Shown piece by piece: positions 34,708-45,951 of a DNA stretch of 64,000 nucleotides; positions within the stretch are counted from its first letter, which is position 1, and each line of letters starts with the position of its first letter. The notes beneath the pieces were generated by a model. The model searched no databases and was not told where the DNA came from. It was given only the letters and a program-made list of their open reading frames with translations. The DNA is from Aedes albopictus. Taxonomy: Eukaryota; Arthropoda; Insecta; Diptera; Culicidae. The stretch covers positions 457,617,004-457,681,003 of the forward strand of contig NC_085137.1 of assembly GCF_035046485.1 (NCBI RefSeq), read 5' to 3'. A program made the position numbers and the translations under genes.

Positions 34708-34875
34708 CGATCGGATTTGGTTGGATGGTTAGAACACGTGACTATCACGCCGAGGACCTGGGATCGAATCCCACTCCCGACAAACTCATAATATGTGAGT
34801 TCTTCCTTCGGAAGGGAAGTAAAGCGTGGGCCAGGGTTAAAAATCTCGTTAATACAGATAAAAATAAAAAAAAAA
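34708..34875 (+). mobile_element. tRNA-derived SINE, TSD AATGAACAGA
   Basis: A 168-bp insert flanked by AATGAACAGA at 34698-34707 and 34876-34885. The head has an A-box-like TTGGATGGTTAGAACACG, a GTGACTATCAC hairpin and a T-arm TGGGATCGAATCCCA, so the tRNA folds are largely intact. The tail AAAAATCTCGTTAATACAG plus A-rich end resembles retroposon tails at 61.7 and 58.8 kb. A different family from the Feilai-type copies. Confidence 0.9.
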
Positions 34876-35096
34876 AATGAACAGAAACTCTTAGCTTCAA
34901 AGAGATACGAGTGTACAATTCTAATGACATCCATTTCCCAAGTAACATTTCGATGACCTATTTGTCTTGTAGAGGTTTGACACCCGCTATAAAGTCAAAC
35001 GTTTTATTTTCGCTGTATGATGGTTCTTAGAATATCTTAGGATAATCTATTTGACTAAAAATATAACTTGAGCTGGAACCGATCCTTTGCAATTAA

Positions 35097-35211
35097 CCTT
35101 CCAAAACAAGCACCTGTTTGATCCCGAATCTGCACCGCACTCGCGCTGTGTAGGACCAGCGAGGATTTTTGGCGGTGTTGTACTTTTTACAACGCCGCGC
35201 GTCCTGAAGGG
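35097..35211. mobile_element. piggyBac-like MITE flanked by TTAA
   Basis: TTAA at 35093-35096 and 35212-35215 bracket 115 bp with ends CCTTCCAAAAC and (complement of the right) CCCTTCAGGACG. TTAA targets and CCY-starting ends are the piggyBac signature. No coding capacity. Confidence 0.7.
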
Positions 35212-35959
35212 TTAAAGAACTACAATTTACCTTGCTGTTCTCAATTCTACTTTGAAAAAGTTCTTTCTGTAATATTGTAGCAGAACCATAAAAGTTCGCG
35301 TTTCAACAGCAGTAGCGTACCATTCAAGCCTCTTTCATTTTTCAAGATGAAAACAAACAACACCAAAAAAGGTTGTTTGACCTTTTTGTAAACGGAAGTT
35401 TCGGGACAAGATCTAAGGATAAAATCGTCTCCGGTTGCCGGCGCACCGATTGTGTGAGCCCCGTGGATACGCATTGCTGAAAACAACCACCGCACCGGGG
35501 TAATTGTTTTTCCTTTTTGTGTTTTGAAAAGGGGTGTTTTGCGAGATTGTATGTTTTGCGAATTTCGTAGATAAACGTATCGAGATTCTCTGCTGAATAT
35601 ATCTGTCAATATTTGATAGAAAGGCAGCAATGCTTGCTACAGACAAAGAAAAACCTCATTGGAACTTATATCCTGTCAACTTAATGTTCAATTAGGTGCA
35701 TTGAATACTTTGAAGTTACCTAGGTAACAATATGATGCTGCACAAACGTTTCTCCAATTATTTCAATTCAGCCTTCATTTGAACAAAAGCTGAGTACAAG
35801 AGATTGGTGATTTTATTCAACCTTTAGCTTATTTGAGGTTCATTGGAAGGCTTAATATGTACTTAATCAGTAATCAATTAAATTTATTATTTGTGTAAAC
35901 CACACACAATTGTATACACATCTTCGAAAACAAGAGCATTACTTGTTGTGTCTGGATAG

Positions 35960-38077
35960 TAGACCGGCCCACATTTGTATGACGTAAAAAAAAGTTTTCA
36001 TAATTCACGGGGCACCCCCTAGAATCGTGCCTTTGGATTAGAAGAACATTCTGTGAAAGATTCAGCTCAATCGGTTGAAAACTGAGCTGGCGCAAATAAA
36101 TTGAAGGTTAGTTTGGGATGTTCAGTCCCAATATATGAGAAATTCAATGACCTCCAGTCTCTCATACAGCACGCCGGTTTGTCGAGTTCGATTTAGCTTA
36201 GAATTGAAAGAATTGTAGTTGATACCCTAATGAACAACTTTGTAGAAGACCATATCACGATAAAACTAAATTTAGTTGCGGTTTCAGCCAACGAAAGCAG
36301 GATGAGGACATCTTCCCCAGTTTACACTTAGTTGTTACATGCAGCACGTGTTTTCCGTTCGAAACTTGCGCGCTACATCAGAGGCGGCTATGCTGTCCTT
36401 CATTTCCATTGCTCACGCATGTGGATGAATATGGAGATAATGAAGAATTACATAGCTGCCTATGATGCAGCGCGCAAGCTACGAGCATGAGCATGAGCAT
36501 GAGCATTGGTGACCGTACACTTCGTAGTTGCTACTCCGTGATTGACCTGAGCTAGCGAAATTGCACAGAGAACCAATTGGTTGGGGCTTGGGATTTGCCA
36601 CCATCCTCAATGTACACTTTTCGAGAGCTCAAACTTTTTTGGGTCAATAACGGCGCTGGCCACGTCCTTACGGTCTACCGGGGAAGGGAAGGAATGTTAG
36701 TTCGACAACTGTTGCTACTAGAGGTTGTATGTACTACTGGACCCTCCGCAGTTGTCACGGGAAGAGGTTTTGTTAGTAGGGAGGGATTGATAGTTACATA
36801 GATCAGGGATACACTTTGGTAAGTGATGCGATCCATGCAACAGTACAGTATACACACAAATGTGTCACCTCACAATTTGGAAGAATGGTGAGACCATGAA
36901 AATTTTAAATGAAAATTTATGGAATGAAAAATATTTTGCGTCACCTCGCAATTGAGAGGACTGGTGAACCAATATGCTACTTGCCATGAAATCGGTATAT
37001 TGAAGCAAAATATTGTGCCGACACTGACAGTGACGGACCGCACAAACTTAGGCAAAATACTGACTCATAACTATGGATCAAATCAGTGTGGCCAGCACCG
37101 TAAGGTGCCGAACTGTACAAAAATGTAGGAGATTTTTTTAAACACAAATTTAATTGAAAAATTTGGCCGACACTTGAAGTGACGAACTTTGCAGTTGTTG
37201 TTGAGTAAATATCTGAAGGATGATTTTAAACTAACAGATAAATTTACTGCATTTTTCAAAGAAAAACAAGAGCTTGTTCACCGATCATCAATCATTCATT
37301 CGAGCACCCGTCGACCTATCGCTAAAACAATACAATCGTGCGACACTATTTCTCGACACTCACATGTACAACAAAGAACATCACAATACTGAACACCCGC
37401 GCATCTATTGTTTTGATTTTCACTCGAGACAATAGCGAATGCGATCGATTCTAGACGAACATTTGAAAAGGGCCTATCTGCTTTGCGTAAACAAACATGT
37501 TTTTGTCTCTGTAGGGCCCATCTGCGTCCACCCACGCACATCAACACTCTTATCAGAAAGAGTGTTCTTCAAGCAATCTGTTAAGGGTGTTGATGTGCGT
37601 GGGTGGATGCAGATGGGCCCTACAGAGACAGAAACATGTTTGTTTACAAAAAGCAGATAGGCCCTTTTCAAATGTTCATCTAGGATTATGCTGCCATACA
37701 CGTGCTGTAAATAACAACGGAGAGTAAACGGGGGAAGATGTCCTCATCCTGCTTTCGTTGGCCGAAACTGCAACTAAATTAAGTTTTATCATGATGTGAT
37801 CTTTTACTAAGTTGTTCTTTGGGGTATCAACTACCATTCTTTCAATTCTGAGCCAAATCGAACTAGCCGAACCGGCATACTGAATGAGAGACTGGAGGTC
37901 ATCCAATTTCCCATATATTTGGACTGAACACCCCATACAAACCTTCAACTCATTTGCGCCACCCCAGTTTTTTATCGATTGAACTGAATCTTTCACAGAT
38001 TGTTCTTCTCATCCATAGGCACAATTCTAGAGGGTGCCCGCGGAATTTTTTGACATTTTTATATTTGGGCCAGCCTA
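35960..38077. mobile_element. 2.1-kb non-autonomous hAT element with long TIRs, TSD CTGGATAG
   Basis: CTGGATAG is duplicated at 35952-35959 and 38078-38085. The ends TAGACCGGCCCA and TGGGCCAGCCTA begin inverted arms of about 385 bp (35960-36345; 37698-38077). These share AGGATGAGGACATCTTCCCC-like, GAGAGACTGGAGGTCAT-like and CCTTCAACT-like blocks. The ~1.35-kb interior has no frame above 90 codons, so transposase is absent. A 233-bp palindrome is nested near the right arm. Confidence 0.9.
37451..37683. mobile_element. 233-bp palindromic insertion, GATT flanks
   Basis: CTAGACGAACATTTG begins an arm of about 100 bp that returns inverted to end CAAATGTTCATCTAG; GATT occurs directly outside both ends (37447-37450, 37684-37687). 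The ~40-bp loop lies around 37551-37587. Both strands read the same peptide (KRAYLL, VSVGPIC, HPRTST), a palindrome artefact. It sits inside the hAT element and is therefore younger. Confidence 0.85.
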
Positions 38078-38085
38078 CTGGATAG

Positions 38086-38440
38086 TCAAGAACATAAGTT
38101 GAACTAAGTCTGTATTAAGGCTGAAGAAGCGATGTGGACTTAACGAAAACATGCTTGGGTCAGCTGTCAAAAATTATTTGATTGAAGGTTGAACAACAGA
38201 TGGTTAATGCTGCATGTTGGTGTATGTTTTAAAGCTGGGTAATCTGGGTAACCACCCAGATGAATAAGTTTCTATTCAACTTGATATTCAACCATCTGTG
38301 TATTGCTGATTGAAAAGGTTGAACAAGCCATATTTCAGATCAATATTCAGCTGTCATTGTGTTCAGCCATTGACACCATTAACCAGCTATTGTTCAGTTA
38401 ATACTCTCACTGTTCAGCATTCATTGTAGCTTGGGTATAG
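38086..38440. other. Unassigned stretch with GTTGAA/TTCAGC words
   Basis: GTTGAACA, TTCAACC and TTCAGC words recur, ending with TGTAGCTTGGGTATAG. It looks like subterminal sequence of another DNA element, with ends not found. Confidence 0.3.
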
Positions 38441-38567
38441 TTGAAAATTAGGCAGCCCGATATATGCTGTAGTGTACAATAGAATACATTCGGGCCCTAT
38501 ACAAACTGTAAGTGCAGCAGTCAATTGCAATCGTTGAGTGTAGCGCCCTAAAGGCCCAGGTAGTCCC

Positions 38568-39250
38568 TGTAGCCATAGCTGTAATGGCAATACGCAGGCA
38601 ATATGACGTTCATGCTGAGAGTAATGGATTCCATTCCCAGTCGGTCCAGGAATTTTTCAAAAACAATTGTTAATGAAATTTTCTTTGATTTCTTTCACAT
38701 ACAAAATTGTCATAGGCAGAGGATGCTGTCAGTTAATGACTGTACAAGTGCTCAAAGAACACTTAGCTGAGAGGCAGACTTTGTTCCAGGGCAGTGAATC
38801 AAAATTCAACCATCGTGCAACAATAATGACAATGTCGCAACCTGTATTTGTTGCGACAAACAAGCCCATGCGACATAAGTTTGTCCCAACTTGAAAATAA
38901 TGGGATTAACATCGTACACCACGAGTTTAAAGATTTTTAAGCCTTGCATTGCGATTTTCGAACGGTAACTTCGAGTCGGTAAACACTGCAACTCTGGTGA
39001 AGCTCTATCATCAAACAGTTTCGACTTTGGGTTAGCAATAATTGATTATTCACGAGTTGAAACGTACGCAACAAATTCAGCTTCCGTTTTGTCTGCAACA
39101 AAAAAAAAATCGAGATCATGTCATTATCTGTTGTCAGTAGGGATAAAGAGTAATCGTCGCACCTTCTTTGTTGCTTGTTTTGTGCCTCTTTTGTCTGACA
39201 ATTCTCTTCACTGTCCCAGGGAGAACGTCACGCCAAGAAGAAGAAGGCCC
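38568..39250 (+). mobile_element. Feilai-type SINE, split by a hAT-type insertion
   Basis: Head and body (TAGCCATAGC, box-B-like GGATTCCATTCCC, CAGTCGGTCCAGGAA, GGCAGAGGATGCTGTCAGTT, TTAGCTGAGAGGCAGAC) run to 38791. The tail (GAACGTCACGCCAAGAAG) resumes at 39222. Removing 38792-39213 and one target copy restores the tail junction seen in the intact SINE at 58372. Confidence 0.85.
38792..39213. mobile_element. hAT-like insertion within the SINE, TSD TYCCAGGG
   Basis: Ends CAGTGAA and TTCACTG are inverted. The flanks TTCCAGGG (38784-38791) and TCCCAGGG (39214-39221) match 7 of 8. The 422-bp insert lacks a transposase frame. The recognisable SINE on both sides gives independent proof of the insertion. 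Confidence 0.8.
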
Positions 39251-39540
39251 TAGTGCCCTAGTGGATAGAAGAGCTGTAAATTAGGATAAGCGATTAAGAT
39301 TGGGACTCATCTGTATATATACACATCTTCTGAATAAATAACGTGCGCCATTGTTAAAGCTTAAGCAACACTCAATTTCAATGCCATTAAACCCTGATTC
39401 CGGCCACTTTTGTATCTATTCAGTTCGATCAATTATAAGCTTCACTAGCATTTAAACCACTTCGGCCGGTGTCAAATTGCGGTTTCAATCATTTATGTAG
39501 TTGGTTGGCTCGAAAATCGCACTGTGTACATCATCCCAGG

Positions 39541-40110
39541 CAGGGCTGAAAATCTTCGCCGTACGACCAAAAAAGTCGACGACTAGAACGAAAACTAGAT
39601 CGTCATCGTTGCTCGTTCCACATCGGATGACTCATTCAAGCCAGCGAATCGTCGTGAAGAGCTGCGTCGTGACGAAAACAAAATCTTCATTCGCTTTGTT
39701 TCGCTCTTCGTCCAAGTGCATCTAGCCGACGGAGTCAATGTTGCCACCAGCAACACACAAAAAAAAGATTTCAATAAAAAAATAATTGCACCTGGAATCA
39801 AACAACGAACCTCTAGATTGTCAAACCAGCACTCTTACCAACTGAGCTAGTGAGTTTTCACATCACTGTATGTGCCGAAACGCCAATAAAAGCTATTCCC
39901 AGTTGGCGTTCGCTTGGCCCGTCGTCGCTCATTTCCAGGGAACAAAGAGGACGACGGAAAAGTTGGTGGGTGACTATTTATGATTGAGCTTCGTCGTGAC
40001 GCCCGCAGTCGGCGACGAAAAGGCTAATCGTCACCGTTGTTGATTCGGACGAAGATTGTTTTATTGTTATCTTCACGCAGTGGTGACGAGAAGGACGATT
40101 GTCAACCCTG
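39541..40110. mobile_element. hAT element carrying a tRNA-like sequence, TSD ATCCCAGG
   Basis: Ends CAGGGCTGAAAATC and (complement of right) CAGGGTTGACAATC are inverted. ATCCCAGG is duplicated exactly at 39533-39540 and 40111-40118. Both ends are rich in TCGTCG/CGACGA words. A tRNA-like module lies inside on the minus strand. A related partial copy of the interior is at 48425-48670. Confidence 0.88.
39788..39862 (-). ncRNA. tRNA-like module inside the hAT element
   Basis: The minus strand reads a D-arm/A-box TAGCTCAGTTGGTAAGAG, then GCTGGTTTGACAATCTAG where an anticodon arm would be, and a degenerate T-arm/B-box GTTTGATTCCAGG. The T arm is irregular, so a working tRNA is unlikely; a tRNA pseudogene or captured SINE head is more likely. 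Pol III transcription is possible in principle. Confidence 0.6.
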
Positions 40111-40118
40111 ATCCCAGG

Positions 40119-41289
40119 ATTACCGCCATCGACCACAAATCACAAACCATCAGTTGCAAGTTACACAACACAGAATCTGCGCGCTTGCTGGCAGTTAATT
40201 ATTGCTGAAGCTGTAATTTGATTTGCATGGTTTGCACCTGGGGAACGATGGTGCATATAAAGAGAATACCTTAAATTGTCTAAAAATTCTGCTGAGTGTG
40301 AGTTAACATACAGCTCAAATATTTTTTTGATGTAAGTTAAAAGAACTTACTGGCAATTTGTTAAAACATTTTCTTGTTTTTTAAACTGATGAGTATCAAA
40401 TGTTTATTTCTTTGAGCAAAAATACATAATCAAATCTAAAATGTGTGATGCTGTCAATAGAATGCCTAAAACCGAAAATCTTTCGTCCTTTTCATACCGA
40501 TATGCCTTGCCGGAAATGGCAGTGATGCCACCAGTTTACACAGGAAAATAATGAAAATCGAATTGAATTTAAATGGAAGAGGTTTTAATATTATTTACTG
40601 GGTTTGCATTGGTTCAGCGACAAAAGGGGTTGGTGTTTACAGCCAGCGGTGATTCTGTCGATGCCAGCTGGCTGTTGGAGCAGCATCGCAGAGCGCGAAT
40701 ATCCGGTAAAGTCAGGTGGCTGGAAGGGATTTCCCGGGACATAAATTTATATGCTATAATAATGGAAAGCGTGGCAATAAATACTGGCGGATAATCCATA
40801 TCCGATATAGCATGAAAACTCCACAGACCACTTTAGTTGGTAATGTAGGCAAATAGTAATAGTTACTACATAAATGTTACCATTGTATTCTATAAATCAA
40901 TAATCAGTATCATATTTGCGAGACAACTTTGGAAATTTAGAGGTTGCTTTTGTCACAAAACAAATTCGAAAAACAAAAATTATAATGTTGTAAATTTGTA
41001 TTTGTCTAATAGTTCACTCTTACCCATCAAGGAAAATTTTCTTTTGTTGATCCCCTTAAAGATTCAATTAAAAAAAGACCATTCATGCTTGTAATAACCA
41101 ACAGATTGCTCGTCGAAATCTCGGTGTTTCTCACCCCTAATTGATTGTAGCAATTAAGCTTTCGCATTTGATGTGGCTGGCAAATCTCCTATTTGTTATC
41201 CGGTTAATCCTTGGCGTAGGAGCTAGCCTACACGTTTACCTCCTTAATTAATTCGACGAACAACGAACGAGCAATAGGTAGTGCGTGTG
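40119..41289. other. Unassigned sequence, GC-richer near 40570-40800
   Basis: No bounded repeat seen. The 40570-40800 part has moderate GC without repeat words, and short frames on both strands overlap. It may be intronic or regulatory. Confidence 0.35.
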
Positions 41290-41506
41290 CAGGGCCGGAT
41301 CAAAGGGGGGGCCGGGGGGGCCCAGGCCCCGGGCCCCCACATTTTAGGGGCCCCCACAAAAACATTTTATGGTTGCTAACATTAACTTTATTTTTCATAT
41401 TGCTCAAGTACTGTTCGAAAATAAGGAAAACATTTTTGGTCATCTCTCCGAGGCGCCTCCACATCCGCTCGGGCCCCGGGCCCCCACAATCCTTAATCCG
41501 GGCCTG
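41290..41506. mobile_element. hAT-type MITE, TSD TGCGTGTG
   Basis: Ends CAGGGCCGGATCAA and TTAATCCGGGCCTG are inverted, with G/C-run subterminal sequence. TGCGTGTG is duplicated at 41282-41289 and 41507-41514. It is 217 bp and non-coding. Confidence 0.93.
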
Positions 41507-41972
41507 TGCGTGTGTGAGGCGGCAGCAAGCTACAGCAATTATACCATTTATCACGCCGTCGTCAATTGGTTTGTTGCCCTATCGGTACGACGTGGCGCAA
41601 CGGGTCAGTTACTATATTTTGACCGAGGGTGATCAACAGCCTGAGAGGAGATTGGCGTTCCGGTTAGGTATGCAAATCAGCGCGGATGAATTATTCTAGG
41701 AAGCATATTGAGGCAGTTTGAGTTTCCGATTCTACCACCATGGCTAGTCGTCTATAAGATATTGTAAAGGGCAATTGATTTCGAATATTATGATTTGGTA
41801 GCATGGTTGGTTTATTGCCGTTTGATAACAGATAATTTTCTTGAAAGCGAAATTGAGAGCTTTGGGATACTGTCGAACAATCATTGTTTGTTATTTTCAG
41901 TGATGGTTTGAACCACGAATAGAACGGTCACCGCGCAAATCTGCTAATGAATCAGTTGAAAACGTCAGTTTA

Positions 41973-42070
41973 ACCCTTTGGGGACGGATGGGTTGTATGT
42001 GACCAGCCGAGAAAATCGACGATCATAAACGTGTTGCATCCAGAGAGGTGAAATTGCCATCTCCAAAGGG
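41973..42070. mobile_element. Possible degenerate piggyBac-like MITE
   Basis: TTAA (41969-41972) precedes CCCTTTGGGGACGG, and the right end CCATCTCCAAAGGG is its inverted partner. The right flank is TGTT instead of TTAA, so the target site is not confirmed. Confidence 0.5.
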
Positions 42071-42124
42071 TGTTCTTATTCATACCGAGACCGTTTCGTT
42101 GTAAAATTTCATACTAAACTATAG

Positions 42125-42990
42125 CAATTTAAGGGGGATTCATGAGCACTCCGTAGGGTTTTAGGATGTTTTAAATTTTTTTTTTTCAGGGGATTTCAGG
42201 AGTGTTCTAGGGGTTTGAGGAAGTTTTAAAGGCGTTACTCATGGTTCAGGGGATTTTAAGGTCTCAAGGTCGTTTCAGGTGTGTTCCTGGGGGTTTCATA
42301 GAGTCCCAGGCGCGTACCATAGTGCTTAATGGGGTTTATGGGTGATCCAAGAGTGTTCCAGAGATGTTCCAGGGCGTCTCAGGGGGTTTCAGGAGCGTTG
42401 AATGGAGTTTCGTGGGGTCCCAGTTGCGTTCCAAGTGTGTTCAAAGGACTTTATGTTGTATTTAATGGGGCTTCAGGGGATTTAAGGGGTCTAAGAGGTA
42501 TACCAGGGGTGTAACATGGGTTTTCAGGGGGTTTCGGGAGAGCTACAATAGTGTTCCACGGAGTTTCAGTGGTTTCATGGGCGTTCTATGGATTTTAACG
42601 GGGGGTTCAGGAGTATTCCAAAGAGTTTCAGGGGATTCTACAATTTTTTCATGGGTTTTCAAGAAGTTAAGAAGTTACAAGTCTGTTCTGAAGCCTCAGG
42701 GTGTTTCAGGGATGTTCCAGGGAGTTCCAAGGGAATTCATGGGTATTTCAGGAAGTTTTGTGGAATTTCTGAAGCGTTCAAGGTGTGTTCCAAGGGATTC
42801 CAAAAAGTTTTATAGGTTTACAGGGGATTTATACCTGATATCACCCTAAACAACTAGAAGCCCTTCTGCAAACCTCCTGAAAGCCTCCTGAATCTCCACT
42901 GAGTTCCCCGGAAACCCCTTCGGAACCCTCTTGAAAGCCCCTGAATAGCCTTGATACGCATTGAAACTCCTCTGAAACATCCCTAACCCC
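42125..42990. repeat. GTTTCAGGGG minisatellite, strand-switching
   Basis: TTCAGGGGTTT, GTGTTCCAGGG and similar words on the G-rich strand fill 42125-42830. From about 42840 to 42990 the complementary CCCTGAAACC/CCTCCTGAAAGCC form takes over. A TCAGGGG vocabulary distinct from the GAATTCC arrays, but close to that at 61.8-62.3 kb. Confidence 0.82.
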
Positions 42991-43029
42991 CCATTTTTTT
43001 TATTTAATTATGATACTTTACACTATAAG

Positions 43030-43350
43030 TGCATTCGTGTCTGTTCACCAAGGAGGTGTGGCTCAAACAGCGTCTGTTCTGGCATCCAGCGTCTGAGTAT
43101 GAAATGCTAGTCCACCGGAAGCTATTCCTAAGGTGGCAGCCCCACCACGATGGATAGGGGCCCTTAGGCCAACAACCTACTGTTTCCGAAACCCCAAAAA
43201 ACCGTTACTGAAACCGAAAATGAAAGATCACGAACTGATTCAACGGCAACGATTTTTAGCGCGAAACAACGGACAAGAATAAGAACTTGGAAGGTTTTAA
43301 CCCTAGCCCAGCAGGGGAATGCTCTTGATACCCAAGTAATGACTTCGACG
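43030..43350 (+). mobile_element. Possible 5' fragment of a non-LTR retrotransposon
   Basis: GGCATCCAGCGTCTGAGTAT, AAGGTGGCAGCCCCACCACG and TAGGCCAACAACCTACTG resemble the 5' region of an Aedes LINE as I remember it. No reverse transcriptase frame follows, so it would be a truncated or solo 5' fragment. Confidence 0.35.
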
Positions 43351-44533
43351 AGCTTGAAAAACCAAAATCCCCAGCAAACCTATACCTAATGCAAATTTCG
43401 AATGAAACTTTTGTCTCTAAGCGTACGCGAAGTGAAAAAGGTGATGATGATGGTGATAATAATACCACAAGCTGTGGAAAACTTCTTTTGGCTTTGACGA
43501 AAAGGCCAAACTTTTCCTCATGATACCTACCTATTGTTGTTGGCGCCAGTTGACAAAATAACTTTTATAACTTTTCCGGTTATGGAGTTTGCAGGTGGCT
43601 AAGTACTGACATGGCGGTGGCTCATCTTCTTTCCTGACAGGCCAGATTGGCTGCTTATCGCCAACCTGCCGGCAGGCAGGCAGTCACAGTAAATTCACTT
43701 TTCGGCTTTTCGGCTTGATCCACCAGCACCAGCTGTTTGGAGCTTATGGAAAGCTGATTTCTGCTAATAAATCCGCGAAGCAATTGCCGAAAACTTTGTT
43801 CGCCGGTGAATGGGTTCGGGATGATATGATGATCATACAATTTTTGAAATCAAATGTTATCAAATGCAAAGAGGATTGAACACTGATTACTTCCAAGTAT
43901 TGTGAGACCCGAGCAGAGGGGAATATCAAATTAATAACTACGAAATCACAAAACCTGTTTTTATATCTTGTTTTGTTATTATTGAATTATCAAGGCATTA
44001 CGTTTCCATAACATGTTTTGTTGGACAATCTTATTTTGATATGACCAAGCAATTGGTATGCAGCCCTTAAATAACATTTCAATATTACATTCTGTTGTGG
44101 AACAAGTTTGGTTATTATTGTATTATTGAGAGTGCACAAATACTTTATGGTATTGCTATCTAAACTAAAACAAATTTTGAAACAAAACCTACGTCATTCT
44201 ACAACGTTATTTACAGCATTTGAGGGAAAGCAACTGCATATTCACTCATCAATTTGTCTTCCTCTTCCATTTATCATTACATCCAAACTGAGACAAAGTG
44301 CATGTCCCATATCACTAGCTAGTATTCCGTGGGAAAAAGTTTGCATAATGCACCAGAAAAACTGTTTAACGATTTTTTGAAAAGTGCGCAAAGTTAGGCC
44401 CTAGGTGCGCAAAGTATGGTACGCTTACGGTATCACATTTGATAAGAGGTGTGGTATATTACGTGACATGGAGGTGCTGTAATGTGTACAAAACAAAGTC
44501 CCTGCTGGGCGGCGCGAGGTTTTGCTAAATTTC
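43351..44533. other. Unassigned; contains a lone CCCGAGCAG end near 43910
   Basis: Moderate-GC sequence to about 43740, then AT-rich. The CCCGAGCAG motif matches the end of the 25192-25581 element, but its partner end was not found. Confidence 0.35.
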
Positions 44534-44600
44534 TGAAATTGACTGAGTTGTAGCTGAAAAGTACCCAAAATACCAGCCACTGCCCAAGTGGCGCAGTACC
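44534..44600 (+). repeat. Dispersed repeat, copy 2
   Basis: Second copy of the 957-1035 repeat (ATTGACTGAGTTGT ... CAAAATACCAGCCACTGC). Boundaries unknown. Confidence 0.5.
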
Positions 44601-44619
44601 CTGCATACATCTAAACGAA

Positions 44620-45683
44620 AACATAGCAGACGATATTGAAGGTTTTTAAGGTTTTCAAAGGGACGTTCCAGATTCCGCCTTTGACATGCGAATTTCAATG
44701 ATAAAAATGTCAAACTTATGGAGTAAACTTGTTTGAACGAAGCTAATACGGACAGTTGAATCCAAAATTGTAGATGGTTTTGAATGGGATTTTTCAGAAA
44801 TATTTTGTATTTCACATGTTTTCCCTGTCGTTCCAGAGGATGAAGTCGGATCTACCTGTTTGAAAGATAGGTACATGAATAGTTGAAAATACACCTATTA
44901 GGGAAGAGAGAAACTGAAGTTCGCATTCTCACATGTTGGTCTAAATATATAGAATTCTCAGCCATCACGAAGTCATATATGATGTAGAATAGGATGCTAA
45001 AGTGGAGGCCATACCCGACTAGATTAACATAACAAGAATATATCATAATTATATCTTAATGTGATATAACTAACAAATTATGTTATAATGTTGTTATGAC
45101 ATGGACTGTTTAAAACTTTTTCAAACTAAATTATAACAAAATATATTATAATCTTTTGCAACTAGTTTTGTTACAAATAAATCAGAACAAACTCTGTTAT
45201 AACTTTGTTATTTTTGCAATTGAACAAAATATTCAGTTGCAAAAATAACATAATTATATCAGAATATGAAATAATTTTAATTTTTAGATATATTACAAAA
45301 AATGAGAAATTTGATTAAGTATTCGTTTTTTTCATTGCTTGTAGAGCAAAAGGTCGATGGATAGCAGGTAAAAGATCAGAAAATGCTTATAAGGAAACAG
45401 CTTTATTCTATGTAATTGAAAAATTTAAAAAAAAAACATTCAATTGCTGTTGAGGGGCTGCAGTTTTGCTTGTTTTTCATTGCGTAGAATGCCGGAAGCG
45501 TATCCGGCTACCCTCAAAACTGAAAAGTACTCATATTTTTTCAACTTTGAACCGATTTAAGTGAACTTCGACTCGTTTGAATAAGAAATCTTTTTTTTTA
45601 TTGATTGGTTATGCGAATAGAACGATTGGGTTACGCGGTATTCCCAAAAGTCCAAATTTTCTAGAACATATCCTTATGCTATT
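44620..45683. other. AT-rich sequence, TTATAACA-rich at 45050-45300
   Basis: The 45050-45300 part has GTTATAATG, TTATAACA and ATATATTATAATC words like those at 5.84-6.26 kb. No ends found; no gene. Confidence 0.35.
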
Positions 45684-45951
45684 GAGGGGCCCAGATGCAA
45701 AGAGGTGTAAGTGACCGTTTTGTCGAGTTTGAGCTGAACATTACAAAAAATCTTCAGATTTCAAGCTCACAGGAACTTTTTAAAGATTATTTTTATGGTG
45801 ATTAGAAAAATTACAGTAAATCAGAGAAAATTGGGTTCATATTGAAACTCCATACATTTTGAATGGGATGAAAAACTGGTGAAAAACTTCAAAGCTCATT
45901 TACTCGAAAGTGGGTTTTTGTAACTTACACCCCTTTGCTTCTAAGCTCCTC
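45684..45951 (+). mobile_element. MITE with TGTAAGTGAC inverted ends, TSD TATT
   Basis: GAGGGGCCCAGATGCAAAG continuing into GTGTAAGTGAC mirrors GTAACTTACACCCCTTTGC on the right. TATT flanks both ends (45680-45683, 45952-45955). 268 bp. An inverted relative is at 52076-52320. Confidence 0.8.

Noticed and set aside
34708..34875. Functional tRNA gene
   Set aside because: Although tRNA arms are recognisable, the A-rich tail and 10-bp target duplication show a SINE. The Feilai-type heads are rejected for the same reason.
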